Shown piece by piece: positions 1 to 8,747 of a stretch of DNA of 64,000 nucleotides (its first letter is position 1; each line of letters begins with the position of its first letter). Location: the NCBI RefSeq assembly GCF_001642575.1, contig NZ_LXNG01000023.1, positions 241,342-305,341 of the forward strand, read 5' to 3'. The position numbers and the translations under genes were made by a program. The notes below the pieces were generated by a model, which did not search any database, had not been told where the DNA came from, and worked only from the letters and a program-made list of their open reading frames with translations. This DNA comes from Xanthomonas floridensis (GTDB lineage: Bacteria; Pseudomonadota; Gammaproteobacteria; Xanthomonadales; Xanthomonadaceae).

Positions 1-2395
1 GTTCCCAGCTTTCCGTCACCGGAATCTCGAACGTGCTGCCCGGCTTGACGTCGATATCCTGCACGTACAGCAGCTTGTCGCTTTCCACCAGCAGCACGCC
101 CTTGCCGGCATGCGGCGGGGTCAGGGTCACCTTGAGCGTGTCGCCAGCGCGGTAGCCGGTCTTGTCCAGGGCCAGCTTGACCTTGTCCGGGCGGGCGTCC
201 AGACCGCGATTTTCGTCGTTCCAGCTCCAGCCGGCGCGGAACGGGTAGCGCGTGGTCAACCCGGTGGCCGGGTCGAACACATCCAGGCGGTACTCGCCCC
301 ATTCCACCGGGAAATCGAGCTTGGCGTTGCCGCCGGCCACGTCGATGGTGCGCGTGTCCTTGTTCTCGAAGCGGCGGGTGAAATCGTAATCCCAATGGTC
401 GTCGGTGTAGTTCCAGTGGTAGTCGCGCAGCTCGCGCACCAGCGTGGCCTTCAGGCCCTTGGCCGGCTGCGGCTTGCCATCGGCATCCACACGGGTGATC
501 TCGAAGCGCGCGTTGGCGTTGGCATCGGCGCCATCGGCGTCGTCGAACAACGGACGCACGCCGACCAGCGCCTTGGCCGGCCACAGCACGCGCTTGAGCG
601 TACGGGTGACGGTACGCCCGCCGGTTTCGTACACGCTGCCGGAGACCACCGCGGCAATCGGACTGACCGGCTTGGCCTCGGCCGGCAGCGCGATGTCTTC
701 GCGCAGGATGCCATCACCGGCGAACTCGGTGTCGATCACGTCCTTGGCTTCGCGCGGCAGCTCCAGCGTGGGGTCGCCGAAGAACCAGCCCGGCAACGAC
801 TCCAGCGGGTGCTGCTCCACGCTCACCGCCAGCTTGGCGGTGAAGCGGTTGCCATCGGCCGGCGCGCCGTACAGATACGCGGCATTGGCGACCAGCTTGA
901 AGGGCTGGCCGGCGCTCAAGGTCTTCTGCGTGCTGTCCAGGTCCAGCTTCATGCGCTCGGGCAGGAACTCTTCCACGCGCACGGTCATGCCCTGCACGGC
1001 GTCCTTGCTGGCCGGGTCGGTGCGGAACTCCACCTGCCAGCGGCCGGTCGGCGCATCGGCGGGAATCTGCTGGGTGAACTCGAAATAGCCTTGTTCGCCG
1101 GGTTGCAGCTTGGTTTCGCGGAAGGTCTTGCCGTCCGGCTGCTTGAGGCGCAGGAACACCGGCTGAGGCTTGGTGGGCTTGCCGTCGTTATCGCGCAGGA
1201 TCGCCGACACGCGCATGGTCTCGCCGGGGCGGTACAGGTCGCGCCCGGCCCAGGCGAATACGTCGAACCACGCACTCTGCCGCCCGGCCACCGCAAATTC
1301 GCTCAGATCCAGCGCCGGCTGGTTGAACGGCAGCATGGACAGATCGGTCTTGCTGCGCGCCACCAGCACATGGCCGGCATCCAGCGTGTAGTTGAGCAGC
1401 GCATTGCCGTTGCCGTCGGTAGCGCCCTTGAGAAACAGCTCGCCCTTGGCATCCAGGATGCGGATTTCCACGTTCTTGATCGCCTCACCGCTCTGCAGCG
1501 AGGCGGTGTGTACGAACAGCTTGTCCTTGTAGGCGCGCGTATGCAGGCCGATGTCGCTGACGGTGAAAAACGCGGTATCGAATTCGTTGCCGAAGCTGCC
1601 GGCGCGCTTCATCACCGCAAAGTACAGACCCGGCTCCTGCAGTTGCTTGATGTCCTGCGTGGGCAGGTAGGTCAGCACCCGCTCGTTCTGCTTGCCACCC
1701 AGAATGAAACGATTGACGTAGACAGGGTCGGCCAGCTTGGACAACGGCTGCTTGCCGCTGTACTCGCTCTCCAGCTCCCAGCTGCCGCGGCGCCCGCCGC
1801 GCTGGAACTGCTGGAAGAACGCCGGCAGCGATTTCTCGCGCACGCGCAGGAATTCCACGTCCACTTCCGGCACGTTGACCGACACCACCGGCAGGCCGCG
1901 GCTTTCGCGCGCCGGCAGCACGCTGCCCTGCGAGGCGAACCCAGCCACCGGCTGCAACTGACCGGTATAGACCTTCTGCTTGAGCGGCTTGCCCAGCCGG
2001 CTACCGTCGGCCGCCAGCAGGTTGGCGTCGATCAGCACCGTGTAGTCCTTTGCGGCCTCGACATACGGATAGCGCAGGGTCTTGCCGTCGTCGGACAGCG
2101 ACCAGCTGCTGTCGCCGGTGCCGACCTTTTCCTCAAAACGCACCAGCGCATCGAAATCCTGCGTGCCGACCAGCGGCCGTGAGAATTCCAGTGCCAGCGA
2201 TACGCCATCGCTGGTCTGATCGGGATAGGCGCGCGCCAGCGCAAAGCCGGTGATGGCCTGCGTGTCGCCCTTGATCGCCTCGCCGCTGGCGGTAGGCAGC
2301 TGCCCGCTCTCGTTGCGTTTGCAGGCCACCGCGCCGATCGCCACGGCCAGCAACACCACCCACAGCAGCATGCGCCGCGTGCCCGACCACTTCAT
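1..2395 (-). CDS. Alpha-2-macroglobulin family lipoprotein, N-terminal part (runs off the window)
   Basis: Bacterial alpha-2-macroglobulins are large periplasmic lipoproteins thought to trap proteases and to work with the peptidoglycan polymerase PbpC. Reading from the ATG at 2395, the protein begins with a lipoprotein signal: two Arg, a hydrophobic stretch, then the lipobox A-V-A-C with the lipidated Cys at residue 25. About 798 residues follow without a stop up to the window edge, rich in the beta-strand macroglobulin-like repeats of this family (for example the segment around G-R-D-L-Y-R-P-G-E-T, typical of the MG2 domain). Family members are about 1,600 residues, so roughly half is missing, including any thioester region. 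The opposite strand is also open for long distances here, but only as a codon-bias shadow. The symbol yfhM would apply to the E. coli relative; orthology was not tested. Confidence 0.88.
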   Translation of the reverse strand, partial: MKWSGTRRMLLWVVLLAVAIGAVACKRNESGQLPTASGEAIKGDTQAITGFALARAYPDQTSDGVSLALEFSRPLVGTQDFDALVRFEEKVGTGDSSWSLSDDGKTLRYPYVEAAKDYTVLIDANLLAADGSRLGKPLKQKVYTGQLQPVAGFASQGSVLPARESRGLPVVSVNVPEVDVEFLRVREKSLPAFFQQFQRGGRRGSWELESEYSGKQPLSKLADPVYVNRFILGGKQNERVLTYLPTQDIKQLQEPGLYFAVMKRAGSFGNEFDTAFFTVSDIGLHTRAYKDKLFVHTASLQSGEAIKNVEIRILDAKGELFLKGATDGNGNALLNYTLDAGHVLVARSKTDLSMLPFNQPALDLSEFAVAGRQSAWFDVFAWAGRDLYRPGETMRVSAILRDNDGKPTKPQPVFLRLKQPDGKTFRETKLQPGEQGYFEFTQQIPADAPTGRWQVEFRTDPASKDAVQGMTVRVEEFLPERMKLDLDSTQKTLSAGQPFKLVANAAYLYGAPADGNRFTAKLAVSVEQHPLESLPGWFFGDPTLELPREAKDVIDTEFAGDGILREDIALPAEAKPVSPIAAVVSGSVYETGGRTVTRTLKRVLWPAKALVGVRPLFDDADGADANANARFEITRVDADGKPQPAKGLKATLVRELRDYHWNYTDDHWDYDFTRRFENKDTRTIDVAGGNAKLDFPVEWGEYRLDVFDPATGLTTRYPFRAGWSWNDENRGLDARPDKVKLALDKTGYRAGDTLKVTLTPPHAGKGVLLVESDKLLYVQDIDVKPGSTFEIPVTESWE

Positions 2396-2644
2396 CCCTG
2401 ATTCCCGGCTGTCCATTCGCACTACCCCATGACTGAGGACGCAAGTATAGCGATGCCGTTCACCTCACCGATGGTGGCATGGGGCGACGCAGGGACTTTG
2501 CCGATGGGCGGCGATGACGCGCCACTGGGCAAGCGCTGCGAAGGCGCCGGCGCGCCCGACCGGCGGTGAGCGCCGTGGTTCGACGCCGGTCCATGGCAGG
2601 CCGCTGAGTTGCGGCTTGGCTGCAGGGCCCTTGCCCGCCCACCA

Positions 2645-2876
2645 TCCCGGGACACGCCGCAAGTACGTCCTTGTAGGCTCTTACGCGGCATCCATGCCGC
2701 GTAAGGTCCCGCGACGGTGGGCGGGCAAGGACCAGTCAAGATGGTCGGTGTGCATTGCTTTCAACAAAGTAACCGACTCACTCTCTGGTGCGGTGTCCTC
2801 GCCGATTGCGGGACCGTGTGGCGGCATGGATGCCGCCACCGAGCCTACAAGGACGTACTTGCGGCGTGTCCCGCGA
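2645..2876. repeat. Pair of inverted interspersed repeats in a gene-free stretch
   Basis: The gene-free interval 2396-2991 holds two copies of a roughly 67-bp element in opposite orientation. Copy A is at about 2646-2712 and copy B at about 2808-2874. Both share the core GCCGCAAGTACGTCCTTGTA followed by a short palindrome built on GCGGCATCCATGCCGC (A) or GGCGGCATGGATGCCGCC (B), and both are bounded by GGGAC/GTCCC. The copies could pair with each other into a long stem. I see no convincing protein-coding gene in the interval. Confidence 0.75.
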
Positions 2877-2991
2877 GCGGTGAGGGCATCGCGCGCACGA
2901 TCAACCAGGCTTTTGACTGCATCCCAAAGTGCGGCCAATAAAACCAGCGCTCGCCATCAAGCGGGCGCTCACCACATGTTGACAGCCACTC

Positions 2992-4005
2992 CTAGCGCAA
3001 CTGCAGCACCGTGCGCATGTACAGGCCAATCAACGCCGGCTTGTCCGCACGCAGGCAGGCCTGCACGTTCGGCGTGCCTGCGCCTTCGCGGGTGTAGCCC
3101 TGCGCGTCGACGTCCAGATGCAGCGGCGTGGCCGGGCACAGGTCGGGGCGCAGCAGCCAGGCCACCGGCACTGCGTCGAACAGGGTGGGCGTGGCGCTGG
3201 CCCAGGGCTGGTCGATATTGCGCCACTGGTAATACAGCTGGGTAAGCGCATCGGTGAGCCCGTCGCCGTGCGCAAACAAGGCGATGCGCTCGGGTTCTTC
3301 CAGCGTGATCTGGGTGGCGTCCAAGGGCAGCAACACGATCGGCACGCCGGCCGCGAACACCCGCTGCGCCGCTGGCACATCGGCCAGGATGTTGTACTCC
3401 GGCGCCGGCGCGCTGGCCGGACGATAGGCCGACTTGCCATAGCCGACGCGTACCGACCCGCCCATCGCCACGATGCGCTTGAGCTTGGCAAAGCCGGCCG
3501 GGTCACGCTGCTGTGCCACTGCGGCGTCGGTCATCGGCCCCAATACCAGCAAGGTCACCTTGCCAGGGTGCAGGCGTGCCTGTTGCAGGATCATCGCCGC
3601 CGCATCCGGCAGCTTGCCGGGCAACTGTCCCCTGGCGGCCCAGCGCGCCTGGCTGAAGGGGATCGCGCTGGTGGTACGTGCGCCCACCGCCAACGGAATC
3701 TCGCTGCGCCCGGCCTGCTGCAACAGGCGCTGCAGCAACTGCGCACGCAAACCGGTGTCGCCCCAGGCCGATGCGATGCCCAGCACATGCAGCTGCGGGC
3801 TCCGCAACAGCAGCCCGAGCGCAAACGCATCGTCGATGTCGTCGCCGATATCGGTGGAGACCACCAGCAACTCGGAGGACGTCGACGTAGACGTGGGCAT
3901 TGGCGCCGGCTGCGCCGCAGTGGCAGCAGGCGTCTGCGCCCATGCCACTGCCGACGTACCCCATAGTCCCAGCATCCACCACATGTTTCGCCATATCCGC
4001 TGCAT
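2992..4005 (-). CDS. Secreted inosine-uridine preferring nucleoside hydrolase family protein
   Basis: This 337-residue protein belongs to the nucleoside hydrolase family, which splits the N-glycosidic bond of ribonucleosides to release base and ribose. A signal peptide is visible at the start (Trp-rich hydrophobic segment ending A-V-A-W-A-Q), so the enzyme should act in the periplasm or outside. The calcium-binding Asp cluster typical of the family appears near residue 50 as T-D-I-G-D-D-I-D-D-A-F-A; the middle Asp of the usual D-x-D-x-x-x-D-D is shifted relative to classical members. Other family-like segments are V-L-G-P-M-T-D and A-M-G-G-S. It lies 77 bp downstream of a TonB-dependent receptor on the same strand, with a terminator between them, which suggests a nucleoside scavenging pair. 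Exact substrate cannot be told from sequence. Confidence 0.88.
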   Translation of the reverse strand: MQRIWRNMWWMLGLWGTSAVAWAQTPAATAAQPAPMPTSTSTSSELLVVSTDIGDDIDDAFALGLLLRSPQLHVLGIASAWGDTGLRAQLLQRLLQQAGRSEIPLAVGARTTSAIPFSQARWAARGQLPGKLPDAAAMILQQARLHPGKVTLLVLGPMTDAAVAQQRDPAGFAKLKRIVAMGGSVRVGYGKSAYRPASAPAPEYNILADVPAAQRVFAAGVPIVLLPLDATQITLEEPERIALFAHGDGLTDALTQLYYQWRNIDQPWASATPTLFDAVPVAWLLRPDLCPATPLHLDVDAQGYTREGAGTPNVQACLRADKPALIGLYMRTVLQLR

Positions 4006-4024
4006 GCATCCACTCCTGCAACCA

Positions 4025-4057
4025 TAAAAAAAACCGCCGGCATGTTGGCCGGCGGTT
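4025..4057 (-). terminator. Rho-independent terminator after the TonB-dependent receptor gene
   Basis: A GC-rich inverted repeat (ACCGCCGGC / GCCGGCGGT, loop around ATGTTG) is followed on the minus strand by a run of eight Ts. It sits 27 bp after the receptor stop codon and just upstream of the nucleoside hydrolase start, so it should limit readthrough between them. Confidence 0.85.
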
Positions 4058-4082
4058 CGATACTGCTACACCACAACGCCGA

Positions 4083-6299
4083 TCAGAAATTGGCGCGGAA
4101 CTGCGCACCGACAATGCGCGGGTCGTTGATGAAGCCGGTGAGGTTGTTGAAGTCGATCGCACCGGTCACCCGGATCTGGTTGGTGCAGTTGCGGCAGAAC
4201 ACCGACAACTCGTACGCGCCCGCGCCCCAGTTGTAGCCGATCTTGGCGCCGCCCTCGACCAGCGGCTGGCCGGTGAATTCCCTGGAGTCGTACAGGAAGA
4301 AATTCACTTCGCTGCGGTAGGACCAGTCGGTGTAGAAGAACAGCTCGCCATCGTTGCCCATCGGGATGCCATAACGCAGCGTGGCGTTGGCCATCCACTT
4401 GGAGGCCTGCGGCAGGTCGTTACCGTCGATCAGCGCGCGGCCGGCCGCATTGAGCGGGTCGGTCACGGTGCAGGTGCGGCACACGCCTACCGACAGGGCC
4501 GGGTCGTCGATGCGGGTCCAGTTGTAGGCGCCGCCTGCGGTCACGCGCAGGTTCTGGGTGAGCAGCGCCTCGAAATCGAACTCGGCACCGCGCGCCTTGG
4601 TCTTGTCGGCATTGAGCAGGCGCACGTCGTTGGACGCGCCACCTACCGCGGTGAGCTGCTGATTCTTCACGCGGAAGTCGTAGATGTCGAAGCTCAGGCG
4701 CGCACGGTTGTCGAACAGGTCCGACTTGATGCCGATCTCGAACGAATCCACCGTTTCCGGCTCGGCCACGGTCAGCGGCGCGGTGCCCGAGGGCACGCCA
4801 AAGCTGGCGCCACGGAAGCCACTTGCGGCACGTGCGTACACGTTGACGTCGTCGTTGATCGAGAACGTGGCCGCCAGATCGCCGGTGACCTTGGAGTTGT
4901 CGGTCTGCCCGCTGGACGGCTCCACCAGCGTGACGCGGTCCAGCGCCAGCACGTCGAAGGTCTTCTTGTCGTAGGTGTAGCGGATGCCGGCGCGCAGGTT
5001 CAGGCGGTCGGTGGCCGCGTAGTTCAACGAACCGAACGCCGCCCACGAGGTGTTGCGCTGGCGGGTCAGCTGGTAGCTGGCCAGGTCGCCGCCACTGAAG
5101 GTGTTGTAGGTGTAGTTTTCGCCTTCCACATCGTCGTGGAAGTAGTACAGGCCGGCCTGCCAGTTGAGCGGGCCTTCGTACTGCGATTCGGCACGCAGTT
5201 CCTGGCTGTACTGGTCCAGGCTCTTGATGCCACCGGCCGTCTCCACCGGGAACGGAATTGCGCCCGGGCCGGACGGCGGTGCGAACACCGCGCCGAAGCC
5301 GCCGTCGATATCGCCGCGGCTGTAGTACTTGCCGATGCCTTCATAGGCGGTGATCGAGTGCAGCGCGATGTCGCCCAGGTCCCAGGTCAGATTGGCGCTG
5401 CCGCCATAGGTCTGCAGTTCCTGGGTGTTGGCGCCGTCGATGAAGGATTTCTCCGCATCGAAGCCGTCCACCAGCTGGTTGGTACCGGGCTGGATGATGT
5501 TGGCGCGGAACAGCCGCGCGGTGCCGTCCAGATGGCGCGCGTGCGCATTGAACAAGGCGCTGAAATCGTCACTGGCCTGGTACAGCAACTGCAGACGCAC
5601 CGCCGAGTCGGTATAGCCTTCCAGATCGCGGCCGTCGCGGTTTTCCACCCAGTCGTCGCGGCGCTGGCCCAAGGTGGACAGGCGCGCTGCCCAGTGGTCG
5701 CCCATCGCGATGCTCAGGCCGCTTTCCAGCGTCATGGTGCCGTAGGTGCCGTACGACAGGCTGGCGTAACCGTCATTGGCGCCGATGGTCGGCTTGACCG
5801 AGTTGAACTTGACCACGCCGGCCGGCGTATTGCGGCCGAACAAGGTGCCCTGCGGGCCGCGCAACACTTCCAGGCCTTCCAGATCGAAGATCGGGAAGCC
5901 CTTCAGGAAGGCGTTTTCCTGCACCACGTCGTCATAGATCAATGACACCGGCTGCGAAGCATAGGTGTTGAAATCGGTGTTGCCGTAGCCGCGGATGTAC
6001 ACGCGCGGGAACACGCGGCCGTTGGACGATTCGATGTTCAGGCTGGGCGCCTTGCCCGCCAGCACGCGGATGTCCGAGCCGCTGGTGGAGATGGCATCCA
6101 GAAATTCCGGACGCAGCACGCTGGCCGACACCGGCACATCCTTGGAATCTTCCGAACGACGTTCAACCGTGACCTTGACCGCATCCAGACGCACGACACC
6201 GTCGTCGCCAGAGGCCTGCTGCGCGGCAGCGTGGAACGGGAGGAAAGACGCGACGGCAACGGCAAGCGCGCTGATCTTGAGCGACCGGCTGGCTGACAT
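4083..6299 (-). CDS. TonB-dependent outer-membrane receptor
   Basis: A 738-residue TonB-dependent transporter, the class that imports siderophores, vitamins, sugars or nucleosides across the outer membrane. A Sec signal peptide covers about residues 1-27 (ends H-A-A-A-Q). A TonB-box-like stretch, D-A-V-K-V-T-V, follows near residue 40. The plug domain runs to about residue 165 and contains the hallmark V-L-R-G-P-Q-G-T-L-F-G-R-N-T and V-Y-I-R-G-Y-G. The rest is a beta-barrel with alternating aromatic strands and ends in the outer-membrane-protein C-terminal Phe (R-A-N-F). Two Cys pairs (C-R-T-C and C-R-N-C) near the C-terminus are unusual. The RBS-like CGGAG lies upstream of the ATG at 6299. 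The neighbouring secreted nucleoside hydrolase suggests nucleosides as a possible cargo, which is inference. Confidence 0.95.
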   Translation of the reverse strand: MSASRSLKISALAVAVASFLPFHAAAQQASGDDGVVRLDAVKVTVERRSEDSKDVPVSASVLRPEFLDAISTSGSDIRVLAGKAPSLNIESSNGRVFPRVYIRGYGNTDFNTYASQPVSLIYDDVVQENAFLKGFPIFDLEGLEVLRGPQGTLFGRNTPAGVVKFNSVKPTIGANDGYASLSYGTYGTMTLESGLSIAMGDHWAARLSTLGQRRDDWVENRDGRDLEGYTDSAVRLQLLYQASDDFSALFNAHARHLDGTARLFRANIIQPGTNQLVDGFDAEKSFIDGANTQELQTYGGSANLTWDLGDIALHSITAYEGIGKYYSRGDIDGGFGAVFAPPSGPGAIPFPVETAGGIKSLDQYSQELRAESQYEGPLNWQAGLYYFHDDVEGENYTYNTFSGGDLASYQLTRQRNTSWAAFGSLNYAATDRLNLRAGIRYTYDKKTFDVLALDRVTLVEPSSGQTDNSKVTGDLAATFSINDDVNVYARAASGFRGASFGVPSGTAPLTVAEPETVDSFEIGIKSDLFDNRARLSFDIYDFRVKNQQLTAVGGASNDVRLLNADKTKARGAEFDFEALLTQNLRVTAGGAYNWTRIDDPALSVGVCRTCTVTDPLNAAGRALIDGNDLPQASKWMANATLRYGIPMGNDGELFFYTDWSYRSEVNFFLYDSREFTGQPLVEGGAKIGYNWGAGAYELSVFCRNCTNQIRVTGAIDFNNLTGFINDPRIVGAQFRANF

Positions 6300-6882
6300 G
6301 GGAAGACTCCGAATTCTGGTGGCGGGGCGGCTGCCTGGCCTGCATGCCGCGGTGCAACAGAATTAACACGATTTACACAAATATGGCAGAGCCCGTACGA
6401 AAAAGTTTCCAGAATTCGCAAGAGCGTTCGAATTAATGCAACACACCCATGCAATCTGTGCGTCAGGACGGGGTCAGTCTCCCAATGTGGGCTCAAGCGA
6501 CGTCTTCTGCATGGTGCTCCTGGCGCCGACAACGTCGGTCATGCAAGCGGTCGCCAGGGGCCTGCGCGGCGGGCACTGGCTTCCCGCGGGAAACCCTGGT
6601 GAACGGAAGAACGGCAGCGATTTTGGAGGGGCGCGATCCGGGGGCCATCGCCTGACAACGCTGGTCTGAAGCCGGCTCGCAGCGCAGGCGCATCGCGGGC
6701 GGCATTCACCGCGGCCCAGCTGGCGAGCCATCGGTTCTGTCCGTCAGCGGCAGATCACCCCTGCCGGCGGCGCACTGCCAGGTGCCTTGGCGATGCCAAC
6801 CGCTGCCCAGACAACGACGTGTGGAAGACGAGCACATGCGGCAAGCGAGCGCCTGGATCGGCAACGGGCGGCCGCCGCTCAT
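6300..6882. other. Gene-free interval upstream of the TonB receptor and downstream of prpF
   Basis: About 580 bp with only short, unconvincing open frames. It must contain the receptor promoter, near the AT-richer 6360-6435 section, but no clear -35/-10 pair or operator could be assigned. No clear terminator for prpF was recognised. Confidence 0.5.
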
Positions 6883-8070
6883 TCACTCCGGCACGGGCAC
6901 CCGCACCCAGCCTTCCATCAGCACCCGCGCACTGCGGCTCATCAGCGCCTTGGTGACCTGCCATTGCCCATCGACCTGTGTTGCCTCGGCCCCCACCCGC
7001 AAGGTGCCTGACGGATGCCCGAACCGCACGGCCGAGCGCGCAGCGCCGCCGGCCGCCAGATTGACCAGCGTACCCGGCACGGCCGCGGCAGTGCCGATGG
7101 CTACCGCCGCGGTGCCCATCATCGCGTGATGCAGCTTGCCCATCGACATCGCCCGTACCAGCAGATCGATCTCGGCCGCCTGTACCGGTTTACCACTGGA
7201 GGCGATGTAGTCCGCAGGCGGTGCAACGAACGCCACCTTGGGCGTGTGCTGGCGCGTGGCCGCATCTTCCAGCCGCGCGATCAAACCCATGCGTACCGCA
7301 CCGTGTGCACGCAAGGTCTCGAACATGCTCAGGGCACGCGGGTCGCCATTGATGGCGTCCTGCAGTTCGGTGCCGGTGTACCCCAGATCGCGCGCATTGA
7401 CGAAGATGGTCGGAATGCCGGCGTTGATCAGCGTTGCATCGAGCCGGCCAAGGCCGGGAATGTCCAGCTGGTCGACAAGATTGCCAGTGGGAAACATCGC
7501 CCCTCCCTCGCCTTCGGCATCGTCGGCCGGGTCAAGGAACTCCAGCTGCACCTCGGCCGCCGGAAAGGTTACCCCGTCCAACTCGAAGTCGCCGGTTTCC
7601 TGCACCTGACCATCGGTCATCGGCACATGCGCCACAATGGTCTTGCCGATGTTGGCCTGCCAGATCCGCACCGTTGCCACGCCATCGCGCGGCAGCTTTG
7701 CGGCATCGACCAGGCCGTTGGCAATCGCAAACGGCCCCACCGCCGCCGACAGGTTGCCGCAGTTGCCACTCCAGTCCACGAACGCACTGTCGATGGACAC
7801 CTGCCCGAACAGATAGTCCACATCATGATCCGGCCGCGCGCTGGTGGAGACGATCACGCTCTTGCTGGTGCTGGAAGTCGCCCCGCCCATGCCATCGATC
7901 TGCTTGCCATAGGGATCGGGGCTGCCGATCACCCGTAGCAACAGCGCATCGCGTGCAGCACCGGGCTGCTGTGCGGCTGCGGGCAAATCCTGCAAACGGA
8001 AGAATACGCCCTTGCTGGTGCCGCCGCGCAGGTAGGTGGCGGGGATGCGAAGTTGGGGAGCGAATGCCAT
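6883..8070 (-). CDS. prpF: 2-methylaconitate cis-trans isomerase PrpF
   Basis: PrpF isomerises the methylaconitate product of AcnD so that aconitase can complete the methylcitrate cycle of propionate breakdown. The 395-residue length matches the family. Recognisable segments are R-G-G-T-S-K-G-V-F-F near the N-terminus, D-G-M-G-G-A-T-S-S-T-S-K, and W-S-G-N-C-G-N-L-S, typical of the diaminopimelate-epimerase-like fold with its catalytic region. The ATG at 8070 was chosen over upstream in-frame starts because it has a good AAGGAA site and gives the usual family N-terminus. It is the last gene of the prp operon, 111 bp after the 2H-protein gene. Confidence 0.95.
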   Translation of the reverse strand: MAFAPQLRIPATYLRGGTSKGVFFRLQDLPAAAQQPGAARDALLLRVIGSPDPYGKQIDGMGGATSSTSKSVIVSTSARPDHDVDYLFGQVSIDSAFVDWSGNCGNLSAAVGPFAIANGLVDAAKLPRDGVATVRIWQANIGKTIVAHVPMTDGQVQETGDFELDGVTFPAAEVQLEFLDPADDAEGEGGAMFPTGNLVDQLDIPGLGRLDATLINAGIPTIFVNARDLGYTGTELQDAINGDPRALSMFETLRAHGAVRMGLIARLEDAATRQHTPKVAFVAPPADYIASSGKPVQAAEIDLLVRAMSMGKLHHAMMGTAAVAIGTAAAVPGTLVNLAAGGAARSAVRFGHPSGTLRVGAEATQVDGQWQVTKALMSRSARVLMEGWVRVPVPE

Positions 8071-8181
8071 GAAGGTTCCTTGGAAAACAACGTGCGGACG
8101 TACTGGAAATTTTGCGTAGCGCATCGATACGATATGGCAATGCGTCACCGTGAAAATCTCGAACATGCAATCCTGCGCAGA

Positions 8182-8739
8182 TCAGAACGGCAAGTGCGCC
8201 TGGCCAGGCAGGAGGCCCCCGGGCCGCAACTGCCAACATGCGATGGGTGCAGAGTGATACGGCCGCCCACCGCCTTCGACCAATAGCACTTCGGTAGCGT
8301 GCCACGTGATGGGCACAATGGGCTGCGTCACCTTGCGCGGCGCCGCATCGCTAATCGTTGCGTGCGGCGTATGCCCGCTCGCAACGTGAAAGCCTTCGGC
8401 ACGTAGCGCTGCTGCGATAGCAGCCTGTACCGCAATGAAGGCAGATGGAGTGCCCTCTGCCCGAAATGCCCAATGCACCTGGTCTGTTCCGCGGTTGGTA
8501 ATCCGGTTCAAGCAAAACGTGACTGCCTGGGCATCGAGGCGATCACCCGCGCGTAGCATGGCCGCACGCGCAGCAGGCCCTTCGAACCGATCCGAGACCG
8601 ACTGACGCCAGTTGCCAGGATCGAAATAGGCATCGCCAAGCTTTGCATCAGGGCGGTGTGCAGCCACGGCACCGACCATGACGTCAAGCACCTGCGGTGG
8701 CGGCTTGAGCATGAAGATCAATCGCGAAGAGTCGGCCAT
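8182..8739 (-). CDS. 2H phosphoesterase (2'-5' RNA ligase-like) protein inside the prp operon
   Basis: This 185-residue protein resembles the 2'-5' RNA ligase/2H phosphoesterase superfamily, whose members open cyclic phosphodiesters or ligate RNA using two His-x-Thr/Ser motifs. The second motif is intact as H-A-T at residues 126-128 (context T-P-H-A-T-I-S). The first motif position reads N-W-R-Q-S-V-S (residues 43-49), so the expected His appears to be Arg45; activity is therefore doubtful. It lies 8 bp downstream of acnD and upstream of prpF on the same strand, so it is probably co-transcribed with the methylcitrate genes, though it has no known role in that pathway. Confidence 0.72.
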   Translation of the reverse strand: MADSSRLIFMLKPPPQVLDVMVGAVAAHRPDAKLGDAYFDPGNWRQSVSDRFEGPAARAAMLRAGDRLDAQAVTFCLNRITNRGTDQVHWAFRAEGTPSAFIAVQAAIAAALRAEGFHVASGHTPHATISDAAPRKVTQPIVPITWHATEVLLVEGGGRPYHSAPIACWQLRPGGLLPGQAHLPF

Positions 8740-8747
8740 GATGCTGC

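Noticed and set aside
110..2182. Long plus-strand open frame opposite the alpha-2-macroglobulin gene
   Set aside because: Its product is a low-complexity Arg/Gly/Ala/Val-rich sequence without domains; the minus-strand frame has a lipoprotein signal and family motifs. It is an antisense shadow of a high-GC gene.
3900..5945. 681-codon plus-strand frame opposite the TonB-dependent receptor
   Set aside because: No domain or ribosome site, while the minus strand encodes a complete receptor.
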